Part shown: one piece after another, positions 48,911-62,407 of the stretch
Position numbering within the stretch: position 1 is the stretch's first letter
Layout: each line of letters begins with the position of its first letter
NCBI GenBank assembly: GCA_964023205.1
Contig: OZ026847.1
Location: forward strand, 12,655,182 to 12,719,181
Length of the DNA: 64,000 nucleotides
Source: Lutraria lutraria
Lineage: Eukaryota; Mollusca; Bivalvia; Venerida; Mactridae
Direction of reading: 5' to 3'
Position numbers and translations under genes: made by a program
The notes under the pieces: generated by a model
Seen by the model: only the letters and a program-made list of their open reading frames with translations
Told to the model about the DNA's origin: nothing
Databases searched by the model: none

Positions 48911-49120
48911 GGGTCGTAAATGCACGACCCTGCATGATGCTAAAGGTTTTCAGCATCATGCTGAAAGTTTTCGGGAAGATGCTGAAAACTTTAAGCACCA
49001 TGCTGAAAACTTTAAACGTGATGCAGGGTCGTGCAAATAGCATCATGCTGAAAGTTTACTTTTGACACTTCCGCACGTAAAACGATAATTAGCTTGATAC
49101 AGGATTAATTTGCACGACCC
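48911..49120. repeat. Palindromic repeat with 21-bp tandem core
   Basis: TGCACGACCCTGCAT (48921-48935) and its exact inverse ATGCAGGGTCGTGCA (49021-49035) enclose three 21-bp units built on CATGCTGAAAACTTTAA (starts 48957, 48978, 48999). A third TGCACGACCC lies at 49111. Probably a hairpin-forming non-autonomous element. Confidence 0.7.
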
Positions 49121-49469
49121 ATGGTCATGTAAAATACTATTGGCCGTTAACGTACTTTTCTAACCAATCAGAATCGTTGTTTCTTTAGTTTGTTCGCTGC
49201 ATGTACACGTTCAATTAGTAAAACAAATGATGCGTGGATACATGTTATAACAACAGTGATTGTCAATATATAATATAATCGCTGGGAATGAGAATTGTGT
49301 CTTCATGGTGATAACATATTTCAAGTTTCATTGCAATTAACTTCTGATATTTTATGCGGACGGACCGACCGAACAACGACTGACCGACAGAGTGACTTTG
49401 TTTGCGGGGGGTATAAAAAATATCCCTAAGTTATTGGCATATTAACAGTTCAATATACTTTTAAAAGGA

Positions 49470-50375
49470 TTATAGAAACAAATTGATGACTGTTTTAAGT
49501 AATTTCAGATGTCCAAGCAGCCTGGCTACTTTAGCACACAAGTCTGGGCCTGGGGCCTTATAGATTTTAGCTGGCATGTGACAGGATTTTTTAAAGGTTC
49601 CTAAGTCATTAAAAACTGAGTGTTGGACGGCCCTTTTAGTGTGTAGAATATTTTCCAGTTTAAAAATCAGACCTGAATTTATCAGGGCAGCCTTTAACTC
49701 AAGTCTGGGAGAGAAGTGAACTCCACAGTGTAGCAGAAAGTGACTGGTTGAGTACAATACTCTACACATGGCGCAAATAGGGTCTATGTCAGTTCCGGTA
49801 CATACTTTCCATGGGCACCAGATATCAGATGTGCGCCCACTCTAAGACAGGTTATACATTTGACTAGCCTTTGCCAGAAGACTTCAGGCCATCTGAGCCC
49901 CACTGACTATTGAACAGAACCACAGCCACCTGTCACCACGCTAGAAAAGTGATCTCTCCAGCGCATGAAGGACCGTGACCTGACCAATGAACTTATTCCA
50001 GTGGGTGAGAGTTTGACTTTTGTATCAACAGTCACATGATCCAGGTCAGATTAAATAGGTCTGTCAGCTGCATCATTTCCCCAACACCTGGGCACTAGAT
50101 GAGAAATTTTATGAGGGAATATAAAATGCCGCTACTACTTCTCCAGATTGGGGACATTTAGATCCATCCGTATAAATACTAAAATGATCAGATAGGTTGA
50201 GGTCAACCTGAGGCGTAAGCCATGGATGATCAATCTCTGACCTGAAGTCTGCTACCTGTATGTCTCTGAGGACGAAGTCCTCAACTAAGTTTTGGGTTGA
50301 AGGCCATAATGGGGGGACAATATTTTTAAACAATCATACTCTTGGTGTACAGAAACTGTCTATGTACTGTAAGCG
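49470..50375 (-). pseudogene. LINE (Jockey-type) fragment with RNase H domain
   Basis: On the minus strand, residues after PPLWPSTQN lead into FSIYTDGSK and VVAAFYIPS, the first motif of an RNase H domain. Further on, the C-terminal region has ICAMCRVLYSTSHFLLHC, the usual Cys/His end of these elements. Frame breaks separate the parts and the 5' reverse-transcriptase region is missing. RNase H after the reverse transcriptase points to the Jockey/I group. Confidence 0.75.
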
Positions 50376-50400
50376 AGAGAAATTGCTGTTTATTTCAAAT

Positions 50401-50449
50401 ATGGCGGATTTATGTGCAAATTTGGAAGAATTTGACAACTTTTTAGCTG
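50401..50449 (+). CDS. Possible first coding exon (MADLCANLEEFDNFLA)
   Basis: An ATG in good context (AAATATGGCGG) opens a 16-codon acidic frame that ends at a consensus GTAAGT donor in phase 1. The ATGGCGG context is common for genuine first exons. No following exon or known family was recognised. It lies just beside the truncated LINE on the other strand, so it may be an orphan exon of a disrupted gene. Confidence 0.35.
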
Positions 50450-50459
50450 GTAAGTAAAT

Positions 50460-51255
50460 TTATTTACAGTTTCACACTTAAGAAATATGCGCATGCTATG
50501 GCACAATCATTTCTCTATCCAAGGTTAAAAGCTCGATTGTGAATATTTTGTAGTTTCTTAGAACACTCAAAGGTTTTGTTGACAATTGGAGTGATGCTGA
50601 AAAATCCAAGCCTTGTTTTGATGATTTCTGGCTTTATGTTTCATATGCAATGAAACTGTAGCTATCGGCATGCTTAAAAAGGCAGTTTGTTTTTATTGTT
50701 CATAAGTAAGACCAAAGAAAAAATCGATGGGGTCGCTGATGTGCCAAGTTCAATATGTCCGTTCCAATAAAGTATACATGGCTGTAGAAAATAGGATCCT
50801 TCCATCACTAAGGCTTGGTGTAACATCAGATGAATTTATGGATGTTGTGCAGTGACAATTTGGGTCATACTTAATTGTTCACATACCGCATGTATGCAGC
50901 ATATAATGACATAGACAATTACTTGGTAATACGTGGCCCATGACTTTAAATTTTAGGGATAATATTATTACAGGATCATTATTTTCAGATCATTATTACA
51001 AATGTGTGCAGAGAAAATAAACAAACAATCAACAATGTTTATTATGAACGTTTTATTTCAAATTACTTGTTAATCGAGCAAAAAATAAAATATAATATGA
51101 AACAACAAACATCATTCCCTGAATAATGAATATAATCCCAAATAGTTGAGATAAATTACTACACAATTGTTACTTCGGTGTGATCATGCAACAAAAAAGA
51201 ACACTTGATAATCAACATCCACTGCTATGGTTTGTCATATTTACTACCGTGGCAG
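50460..51255. other. Intergenic or intron, no recognised gene
   Basis: Nothing recognised. Confidence 0.5.
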
Positions 51256-51259
51256 CACA

Positions 51260-51476
51260 AATGTTTCTAAGTTGAGCATACGTTTGCTGATGTTGCATGG
51301 GCAAGTGCCTTGTCTGAATTAAACACTTCATCACACCGTTAGCAGTCGTAACTGGTTTCTGAATTAATTGTTAGATGACGATTCAAAGAACAATTTGCGA
51401 CAAACGTCCTTCGACATATTGCACATTCGTGTGTAGGAGAATGTATACTAATAGTCTGTTCTGACGATGACATCTT
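51260..51476 (-). pseudogene. C2H2 zinc-finger gene fragment
   Basis: Behind a TTTTTTGTCAG acceptor on the minus strand the frame reads AAG ATG then SSSEQTISIHSPTHECAIC. The finger C-x2-C-x12-H-x3 ends in N where the second His is expected. A linker-like SETSYDC starts a second finger that is cut by TAA immediately after its first Cys (RCDEVFNSDKALAH continues beyond). The lost ligand and the stop suggest a decaying gene. Function unknown. Confidence 0.55.
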
Positions 51477-51499
51477 CTGACAAAAAAGAGTGTGATAAT

Positions 51500-52860
51500 A
51501 CTTTGTGAAAAAGCCGGCTACAACTTTGGGAAGAACAATGACGAGGATAAGCAACGATACTAAAGATAATTGGATTGACCCATAAGGTCCTGCCTCACAT
51601 ACACACACACGCATCCCCGTACTCTCACAAGCACACACGCACGCAATGACTGTACATTACCTTTAAAAACAACACAACCGACTTCTAAATATCTTAAAAT
51701 TAGAGGAGGCACAGAAGAATTTATGGCTATGCCAAAGAACAAGGAGGTAATTAATGCAAGAAGTTTTGGTAAGAAATTATATATAAGATATCTCATACGT
51801 GATAGGTTAACCTTTTTAATGAGCATGCTAGTAAAAGAGCGAAGAAATGCATTTAAGTTAATATGATGTTTTGATAATATTTTTGTCATACGTGTACGTC
51901 AGTTTTGGGAGACTCATATATTTCTGAGAAGAATCAACATGTCTGCAACTATTTGAGGTCATTGTTTCTACCGACCACCCCAAGACAAGTGATTGTAAGT
52001 ACAAGGTTAGTGCTCATTGTCCACAAAGGGCGACAATTAATCATTTGAAGGAGCATACAATGTCATAATTAGATTAAGAGTTTCCTACCTTTAATTGGTA
52101 CTTATACAGAAATAGGATGAAATTAATGACATATGCAGACATGTACTATTATATTACCAAAGTCGGGCTTTATGGGCTCGGCCTGCTTATAAGTTCGATA
52201 CTTGACCAATGGGGCCATTTCACTTCATAAAATAGACTTTGTCATAGTATAGTGTAATTTCAACTACTAATTAAACAATGTATGGTGACAGCACAGAGTT
52301 TAATCTTAACTAACGACCTTCCATAATTTATAACAGCACATTAATTGACGAATTATGATAAAACATAAGACATTACCAATCAATCATAGATTTTCTCACG
52401 TAATGTCAATACTTCGTTCCATTAAGTTGGAAAAGTTATAAGTATAGTTAAATTTAAATGTTTGGTCCTTATTGTGCTACTTGACAAATGGCAAATATGT
52501 AATTCGTTTTTTTTTTGCATTTTTTTGTTACTGTTGTTGTTTTTTATTCGAATTAAATGTTCAAATTGTCTAATGTATTGTATGGTTATGTCCTTGTGTG
52601 GCGGACAGAAGTCAGTGACCGGTCAATTTAGCAATAAACAAGTTTCGTAGAGCGATATATCTTGCAATCGTAAGGCTCTCGTTTATTTCAAGCTTGACCG
52701 CCCAATTACTTTCATCAGTGAAGCGTAAACCCTGATCTGCATCATCCGTTACTCCGTCGTGTTTTGCTACTATATTGTTATTTTGGTGTACCATTAGTAA
52801 GGTCATCAACGTTAGGTTTGTTGACTTCATCTTTGAACACTAGATCGTGTGTGTTTTCAG
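51500..52860. other. Intergenic, no recognised gene
   Basis: A CA/GT-rich patch lies near 51598-51640. Nothing else is recognised. Confidence 0.5.
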
Positions 52861-52924
52861 TTACCGTCCGCCGACCTGTCGCCAATACCATTCGTCAAGG
52901 TGAACGTCAGCATGGGCAAGGTTG
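52861..52924 (+). other. Possible small exon in a GC-richer island
   Basis: A 64-base segment of higher GC stands between a good acceptor (GTGTTTTCAG) and a moderate donor (G/GTAAAA). It is open in two frames and contains ATGGGCAAGG. No homology was recognised. Confidence 0.2.
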
Positions 52925-55792
52925 GTAAAAATTTGTTCGTATGCATTTTCCCATTACTTTTGTATTTTTGTGTATTTCTTTAATATCATTCCCTACAAGT
53001 GTATCAGTCTTCTAATCATAAATTGTTGACTTAGATTGCATACTAATTTAACAAACAACTGCCACGATGTCACAAATAAATCGACCGCTGGTCTAGGCAA
53101 CCATTTTTTTTTTTAAATATGGAATACACGGATTGTCACAAATATGACGTTTTATGAAGGCTAATGACTTTATGTGACAGTAAAATGTCTTAAAACTTTT
53201 CTTATTTTTTAAATTTTTTCTTCGTTATCGAGTACGGTAAGATCGTTAATTATCTTCATTTACATGATTGTGTATAGTTATATAAATATTTATGTAATTT
53301 ATGGACTTTTATACTTGTGTCCGTAATCAAAAGTAATGCAAGTGACATCATGAGTTTAGATTTTTCTATAATTGTCGGGAGTTTACTGTCAACAATTGGT
53401 TAATAATTTATTAGGTAAACTCCCCATTGAGGGCGATCCTTCAGCTCCCATATGGACACTGTCAGAGTGATATACTATCACCACATTGATGGGTCTGGTC
53501 TTGTTATTTGTCGATTCTCTAGGGATGAAACTAAATCATGACAATGAATAATTATGGCATTACTTTAACTAGTCATTAGATTAAGTATCAATATTTGCTC
53601 TCATATCGACACGACAAAATGCTTGTAGACATCGTTCATCACATGGCTTAGTTCCTGTTGCGCAATGATCACGTTTTTAACAGTGTCTAATAGTATGCGC
53701 ACGCACCTTCCTGCAAATCACTACTATGTAAATGTTTACAATAACTGGATGTGTTTCCTGTTCAGAGGGACAGACTTAATGATCGCAAAATTGGTTTCCT
53801 GTTATCCGTCAGCGGACCTATTTTTCACCTGACAACATTAATTCTATATTTCAAATTTCAACGTGTATATAAAGTAATGCTTAATATCCAAAAATGTCTA
53901 CGCAGAAGTTTAGTTTATAAACATCATTAGTAATGACAATTTAATTTTGCCATTTTTTGTGGGTCATTATTAAAGTTGTTATTGAAAACAGTGTCAAGTT
54001 GTATCGGTATACTTTAGATAGCTTTAGTTATGATAGATAGACTAAAAACATTATCATTTAGTACATACTCGACATTTCACTCCTGAGCAATCGTTATAGA
54101 ACGAACACCATTTAACCAAAGAACATGCTAGTGTTTTTTCTACATAAGTAGTTTTTTTTACAGGGATAAGACAAGAGTCTATGTTAAAACAGAGAATAAA
54201 GACTTGATTAATATTTCACATATTCAGGACACACACAAAATTCATTACGCAGATTGAGAGTCAATTCAATGATTTATATTTTTGTATAGAAATTAGGGCA
54301 AACTGTCGCTTTGTGTCGCTTGTGATATATTGCATAAAATTAAAACAATGAACGATGACTAATAATAATTGTATCTGATTTTATGGTTCGTAAAGTACTT
54401 ATTAAAATTACTTTGTCGTGTTGGCAATAGTACCACACATTTTTCTTGTACATTATTCAAGTTATGGAAAAAATGATCGTTACCAATTAGAAATGTATCA
54501 TAAATAATTATGATTTCGTAACGTACTAAATATCTTGTGTTATTTTTAGCTGCGCTATTTGTCGTCTTCCGCTGGGATCATAAAACAAGAATATAAGGTT
54601 GTGTGCGTGTTTTATAAAATCTAAGTTATGTTCATTGATGTATATAAATAGTTTTTCAACTGATTGTGTAATTTACGGATCATTTAAAATTTCAAACCAT
54701 TAACTCTCCGGGATTGCTTATAAAATATATAAACATACACAAATGTGCGTAGTAAACATTGCAAAACATGCATGTTCTCATCGTCTGCTGTGTCAATTGT
54801 CAAACCAGACGTAACGACTCAGGCTTTGTCACAAAATTCACCGAAGCTTGTAAACGCAATATTGCGTAAGTTGCTCGTGACTGAGAGGTGAATCACTTGC
54901 ATAAAAAAATTAATATAATCTCGATTGATTTCATCCAAATTCACGAATACTGACTTTCTGTGTGGGGAAAACGTTTTTAGTCATCCCTCAGTCTTAATCC
55001 AGAATCTATATGTGACCAATGACAACAAAATGGGAGAGTTCTGATGACATAATAAACGTTGCAGGTGAAACATAACTCACTATTTTTTATCCCCTCCATC
55101 ACAGGAGGATAGACATTTTATATGTATTAACAATTACGTGACCCGACTGGCAACGAAATTAAGATGATAAACGTGAGATGCCTACAGTAAAACCTAAATT
55201 AGCGACCACTCTAAAATTATATTCGGATCATCTCTTTTCAACAACTACTTATGTTAGAACTATTCTGATATGTTCTCCAATATTGTAACATGATCATAAT
55301 ATTGTGACAGTAACGGTTGTGTGTGTCTCAAAGATGAACTCTTTCTTCCTATTTATTTGCATTTTACTGCACAACGTACACGTGAAGACATGAACGTGAT
55401 TTAGCATATTTCAAAAAAAAAAAATATAAAACATTGAAGGGGTCTGTATGAAAACCTGGAGCAGGGACACTATGTTACTTTGCATTATATTACATGTGAT
55501 ATTATATAAGTGTCCCTTGACTGGTATTAACTAATGATTTGTATTGATGCTCTCCATACCTCTATTATATTAGGCCAGAAAAATAATAGTTGTGTTGACT
55601 GTTAACCGACAGCTCCTTTTTTGACACCGATCCCAAACTTCTGTAATAAAGCGTACTTCAAAGGTACGAATAGTATGTTTAGAAATATAAAATAAAAAGT
55701 TTTGACATTCCCGATCATATTTTTGTCAAGTTGCAGTAAACATGACTGTATTTTCTATGTATTTTTGTAAATATTCAACACGCTGACAATCA
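52925..55792. other. Intergenic, no recognised gene
   Basis: AT-rich; nothing recognised. Confidence 0.5.
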
Positions 55793-56090
55793 TAAAGGCT
55801 AGCTCAGTTGTTAGCACGTTGTCTGATGATCGAGACGTTGTGAGTTCGAACCCCGGGCGAGGCTCACACTGTACGTGACAAATTTGACTGAAGATATTAC
55901 ATCCTATGTTAAATTGTCCTCCACCTCTAAATTATGTGGGGTAGCTTGGCAGAAGCTTACGGATAGAATGTGGTTAGTACTGGTTATGGCCTAAATGAAG
56001 TCTATGAAAACTAGTTAGGATAACTGCCCGCCACGATATGACTGAAATAATGTTGAAAATGGCGTAAAATCCGACGAAACAAACAAACAA
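55793..56090 (+). mobile_element. tRNA-derived SINE, nearly complete
   Basis: The tRNA-like head has box A TAGCTCAGTTGTTAGCACG and box B GTGAGTTCGAACCCC. The body follows, then the tail CACGATATGACTGAAATAAT plus GTTGAAAATGGCGTAAAA and a short CAAA repeat. The tail resembles 3' domains known from molluscan SINEs (MetaSINE-type; from memory). Relatives are at 7685 and 47771. Confidence 0.85.
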
Positions 56091-56564
56091 GACTATCATA
56101 AAACAACACATGTTTATCTTTACAGGCTACAAAAGAAAACACTTCGGAGAGAAAACAATTCGTGTACGTTCTGAATAAACACATGTATCTACACTATATA
56201 TATAACTGATCTTAAATAACATTAAGTTACCTAATATATTATACTCGTATAAAGTAAATATATATACTATCTATATATATTATGATTACATGACACTATG
56301 AACATGCATTACTTGACTTGATATTTCACATTCTATTAGGAAATATGAAATATCATTTAAAAGCATATTGTTCAATATTAAATCAAATGGAGTTTAATTC
56401 ATTTGAATAATGAACATAATTTATAATCATCCTTAAAGTTTTAATGGGTGCTACACTCATTTGAAATAGCGTTGGATGACATATTATAAAAGTTGGAAGG
56501 TGTGTATATTTGATTATTCACTTCACGAATCTTTAAATATATCATTTAATTTATCATCACCGTC

Positions 56565-56735
56565 GAAACTGCGTACTAAGGCCACTCGTTGTGGTATATA
56601 AAATATGACCTTTATTGACAGATGGTCTTTATTCGGGGCCATTATGTACTAAATAATAATTGGTGGTTTTAAACAAATGACCGTTTTTTGCAGGGTAATT
56701 TTATAATTTGAGGTGGCCGTAAACACAAAGACTGT
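56565..56735. repeat. Decayed DNA-element repeat (GGCCACT / GTGGCC type)
   Basis: CGTCGAAACTGCGTACTAAG plus GCCACTCG at the left and GAGGTGGCCGTAAACACAAA at the right, with TTTATTGACAGATGGTC and TTTATTCGGGGCC between, look like the multiply repeated ends of a common invertebrate element. Echoes occur at 40080-40200 and 55183-55245. Confidence 0.4.
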
Positions 56736-59700
56736 ATATATATAATATATATATAATAATGACGAAACCGGTCGGCTATTGAATTATATAATAATACCTA
56801 TGGAATGTTAGTTATTTTTCATTTATTTATTAATTTGCTTGACTCGGATATTTTTAACATTTTATATATAATATATACAAATATAAATATAAATATCTAA
56901 TTATGCGTTTGCTTTTATTTACCACAACAGCTGATCTTCAGATATGTATCTACATGTATATAACTATAATGATATTAATGTTTGCCAAGTAGTTAAACTC
57001 ATCAGTAATTAAACTGGTCTAAACCTGTACATAGCCACACTCAGGAAATATACCTCGAAACTCTCAATTTTAGAATGACATTTAACCGTGAAAGCGACTT
57101 GTCGTAAGTTGTCATTGTTTTATTTGCATAAATTAACCTACTCGTGTAAAAACTGGTTGAACAAATTTTTCAAAGGTTCGCACTGTGCACATGTTGAGTG
57201 TAAAAGCTAACATCAAAGTATCGCTTCTATTTAAATAACAACAAAAACAACCTCTTAACATATTTGTTACGGTCAGCTCGGTGAAGTTACCCATAAAATC
57301 CACCCAGAGAAAGAATTAAATACTACATTTAAATACCCACATCGTACTAAAATGCCTTAAAGGTATGTTTTTCATTAACTGATAATTGCGAAAATGGTGG
57401 ATATTAACACTTTTAAATTATCACCTTGCAGCATTTATTTATTGGCAAGTTGACCAAGCTATTGTTAAACAGCCGTAAAGGTCAAGGTTTACTATCAAGT
57501 CACAGATACACATCTATATTTTGAATTGTTTTATGACATGATTTGGAAAGGTTTTTCATTAAAGATCAAAGTGACAAAACTGTACAAGCCGGTCCGGTTG
57601 AAATGATGCGTAAATCTTGAGAAAATAAACACACACAGACTGGGCGAAAAATCGTCTTCATTCTGCTTTTTTTGTATTTAAGAATATTTTTTTTACCAAA
57701 CGATAGAATGTATCGCATCTTAGTATTGACACAAATAAACTCATTCATACATGTCTCCTATGTAAGTGTATGTCACATAAGGGAATATACACTGTGTATG
57801 CAAACGTTGGATGAACACCTATATAGCTTGTTTTATACGCCTATATATATGCATTTTATGAATCAACAGATCAATGACTTCCGTGACAGAGTACGGTGCA
57901 ATATAGGTTATTTACATATTTCTTTTCTTCGAGTCATTCCTGATTTAGTCTGGAACAAGTCGTGCTCTTAGAATTACATCATTTATAGTTCATCTTTGAC
58001 TCCTCATGATACGTTTAGGTTATCGTGACTTAAGATACGACAAGAAGGACTTATTCTTAATAAGGAAGAAAGGAGGATTATTAGTGATCCATGTCCATAA
58101 AATTATTGGTGATTAACTAAACAAGGACATCCGTGGTCAATTGGTGATGGTCTCTGGGTAGATATCGCTAACCCTTCAACGATGTGAGGTCGAATTTCAA
58201 ACAGCACCTTTTTCACGTTTAAAAGCTTTCCAGCTAGATCACAGGAGGTGCATGAAGAATCAAACTTTGCTAAATAATTAAAATGGAATTCAATATAACG
58301 TCTGATATTTAGTGGAGTTTTTCTAAACTCCGAAGCAACTGCATCAAAATAACTTTGGGGTAATTATTTGTCAGTTCCAAATGTCGGAAAGACAACATCA
58401 ATTCAAAATGGCAATGGACGTCCGTCACATTGTATCAATATTTGCTAATAATGCATTCTTAGTGGTAATGGCCCCGTCATGTTTACGATCATTCATTATA
58501 ATAATCGGTATTAATGTATGACACCGGTGTATCGTAAAATTATCATAACCGTTAGATTCGTATTACAATCGGAACTACTCGGGCATTCCCGGACATTCCC
58601 GTCACTGAGAATAAGCGTAGGGCTACAAATGATGGTAATGTGGTTTCCGGTACCGGCCAATCACTACTTTTTTCAACACTGGGCACTCGTTTTCAGGATT
58701 AATTCTTAAAATTGCCGGTTTTCAAGCGTATTTATCGTTCATGATTGATAAAATGTGCGTCAAGTTCCCACTGAAAGAGAAACAAGTTGTTATAATTGGA
58801 CTCCCAGGTTCAGCCATGATGGAAAGTAGTCCGTGAACGACAACAGTAATAATCTTAAAGCGGTCTGTCTATATTGTTCTGGGCGTTTTCTTTGGACAAC
58901 TTCAAGGAGTTCCAACTGAGTTATCACTCTCAGATCAACGTTTACTATCAGCAATATCGTATATCAAATAATAATGTGCGTCATAGCCACGCTAGGATAA
59001 TAGATAAATATTCAATTAGAAAATTAATTAATTCCATCTTACAAACATTCATTCGATTATGTTACAATGGATAAAACGCATTAAAATTTTATATAACCCT
59101 TGCTACATAATCTGAGCATAATGTTTTCTCGATCCTATCGCTTGTTGTAGATGTCGACAAAGTGTGTTCATGAATACATGATGTATGGTAAAATATAACT
59201 GTATGGTTACAAAACTGTCGTACATGCATACATAACGTCTATGATTTCGGATAATTTGCTTTTTTAAACATGGTTTATATGGCCTTAAAGACGCACCAGA
59301 GAGGTTTATGGTAAAATAATCCGGGAGGGGGGGGGGGGGGGGGGGGCATGCCACCGGATCGCCATAGAGCGACCCTGGACAGTGCGGAGAATCCACGTGA
59401 CCTAGTGACGTCACAAAGTTGTCGTAACAAGCGCGTTTTCTGTCATTCGAACTAGGAAAATATCGCGTGTTTTATTTTTTCTGATAAATCCACATAACTG
59501 TTGCAACTCCTTGCATTAGAGCCACATCCGGTTCAGAGTTTTGTCACTGTAGGCACTCTACTCTTTTACGTTTCTTATCCAAACCGTTTGACAATGTTGA
59601 TAAAATGGGCATTAGTTTTACAAGAACGTTTTAGGAATTGACTTAACTACTTATTTAACTAATTCAAACCACGTTTAAAAGCAATTTGGCATACACGTCG

Positions 59701-62403
59701 ATTGTCCGCATGTTTTGATACGTGTGAATCATTTATAATTATCTTAAGAACAACAGCGTTAAATAACGTTTTGCATCAAAATGTTGTTACATCAAGTACA
59801 CGTATAAAAAATTAACATTTACAAAGATATAGATCAAGTTTCATAGTAACATTCAGCGTTTCAACTAACTTTAGGTATAGGTACTGATAGGCCAACATTT
59901 GAACCAGAGATATTAGGCATGTATAATGATATAATGATACTCTACATGGTTATATAGACATTTATATTCCATGTTAATTTGTTTACATGAAGGAAAGTAA
60001 TAGATAAGTAATAAACATTCATATTTTGAATGTTTAAAAGACAGAGTCATATAATAATCGGTTTATGTAAATATTTACATTAAATTTTGTAAATATTCCG
60101 CTTCAATGACGCGAAACGTGTTTAGGATGTTTATAAGTTTAGAATGAGGACATTAATTATGGATGTTCTGTTTCTCAGATGATTCCTAGTCTGACCTAGG
60201 ATCAGTATTGAATAAAAATCACAATATTAAGGGTAATTGATATTTCAAGAGTACACAGGTCGGTTGGCGTGAAAAATGAAATGTGCTGCCGAAAAACGAC
60301 AGATAAAAAAGCTAGCCTCATAAATAGCATAATCTAAATATTCTTATCTGCGTATTTATTCAAAATACAATGTTTAATTATCTGGATTTAAAAAGGCAAA
60401 AGTTGTTTGTTAGTGCACTTAGATTGATAAATATGGGTTGGGTGTACTTAACAAGTATTATTATTTACCAACAAACGTTAAAGTCATAGGTAAAAAGCCT
60501 GGTTTTAACCAAATTGTTTTCATCTACGTAAAACCACACACATTATTGTGGTTGTTATGGGTAGGCGAAATTAATTATATTCGTAGTCTAGTTTTTGTCT
60601 TAAAATCCTATTGGGTCATTCGGTATATTAAATACTAGTAGTCAAAATTGATTGTTTTTAAATAAACCGTTAGTAAATTGAAATGAGAATAGTGCTCCTG
60701 TGTGTAGTTGTGCGGAGTACTGGGTACAGAAAACATGATTTACACGTACTTATCATGAATCATAAAAAAATGCTAAAATGTGGATCTTTTTTTTCCGATC
60801 ATAACTTAACCCGTCACAAAGCTATGGAGCGTAGTACCTTTAACAACTTCATGATCGGGAATTGCAATCATGATATTTTACGTTGATTTTAGTAGTAACT
60901 TTTAACAAGTAGAATGTGAGTAAAATTTTGTATACAAAGACTGCTAAAAGATCCTTTGCAATAGGAATATGGATACATGTATTGTGATTCGGTTTTAAAA
61001 GACCCGTGAGATCAATTAGTTTAAATTTAATATGTGTTATGACATTATTGTGAATAATCCAGCATATTTTCTGCATTTTAGACATTAATTCTCTTTACAT
61101 AAAACAGGCTTTAAAAATGTTGAATCCTGGTGTGCAGGGCCATGCGAAAGAAAGGGTTTGAAATTATATGAACATTTAAGTTAAGCTTAAAGGGTACGGT
61201 AGACCCATACTGAACGACCATCTCACTATATCGATCACTCTTTCGAACCAGTTTTCAATATTTCCTTTATATATGAAGGCTATCTTTTTCAGTGTAAGGA
61301 AAGCTCTTTTTTCGGATCGCAAAATATGGCCTTTCTATTGATAATTAGAGCATACGTTTACTCGACATAAAGTCTAAATAAAGCTATTGATGTTCCATCC
61401 CTTCTATGTCTACATTTATTTTTTCACGTGACACGATCAATTGTTGACTACGTAATGAATTAACTTGCTTAATACTTACACGAATAAATAAGGTGTCCAT
61501 TAAAAATTATGATAGATGCATAAGAAAACGACCTCAGACAAAGATGTAAAAACTATTTTGCAAGCTTGTTACGCAAGAGGGCTGTATAAAAAGTACTTCA
61601 TTATTTTTCAATATAACGTGTCATTTCTGTCAACATTATAATGAAATACGGCAAAATAAAACAGTAACAAACAGACTCTTTATTTTTGCTTAGTTATCAC
61701 CCGTTTGTACAGAAATTATAATCCACGTAAATAGCTGCGTCTGCCTATTTCAACTAAAGTGTGTAAAACTATATCTGACAAGAAAAAAGTATAAAATCAC
61801 ATTGTTTTTATAAAATTAGTGTTTTCTCAATAGAATTCTAACAGAATAAAGTTCCCTAACATGCATTTCCCGCACAGTTAATCGATTCAAGTATCATTTG
61901 TTTATTTTACACATGTTTCGCTCGCTTCCACAAAAATATAAACAACATTCATGTACAGTTCATATGTTGTTTTATATATAGAAGAAAGTTTGTTATATGT
62001 TATCCAAGCAGTTCATATGTATGTTGTAAAGTTGTGATGTATTATGCGTCATTTATTATGTTTAAAATAAATGACAATTCCATCAACTACTTGGATCTTT
62101 GTCAAATTATTTCAACCTGTGTACATTCAGAACAAGCTGTGTCAACGGCTTGATATAAGACATGCTATATATATCTATGTATAACCAGTAGTTGTGGAGA
62201 TAAACAACCTTATATTTTACCTTGGAAAATAGGAAAACTATGCTTGATTAAACATTAAAAACGTTTTCTTAAGATCCGAGTTATTTCCTGTCATTTCTAT
62301 TATAATTGATCCCAATATTAATTATTTAAATATAGATACTTGTGTATGGTTCTTATCACATGCAAACAATCATTTTGCTCGTAATAGGACTGTCAGATAC
62401 AGC
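56736..62403. other. Intergenic, no recognised gene
   Basis: AT-rich with TATATA tracts near 56740 and 56860. A degenerate tRNA-like patch at 58130-58215 is too weak to call. No exons are recognised. Confidence 0.5.
59327..59346 (+). repeat. Poly-G run (20)
   Basis: Twenty consecutive G, the longest of four G/C homopolymers in the window. Confidence 0.9.
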
Positions 62404-62407
62404 TTAA

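Noticed and set aside
48849..49065. Short overlapping frames on both strands
   Set aside because: They are produced by the 21-bp tandem core and inverted arms, with no other coding sign.
58130..58215. tRNA-like sequence
   Set aside because: Only faint box A and B resemblance, with no tail or second copy seen.
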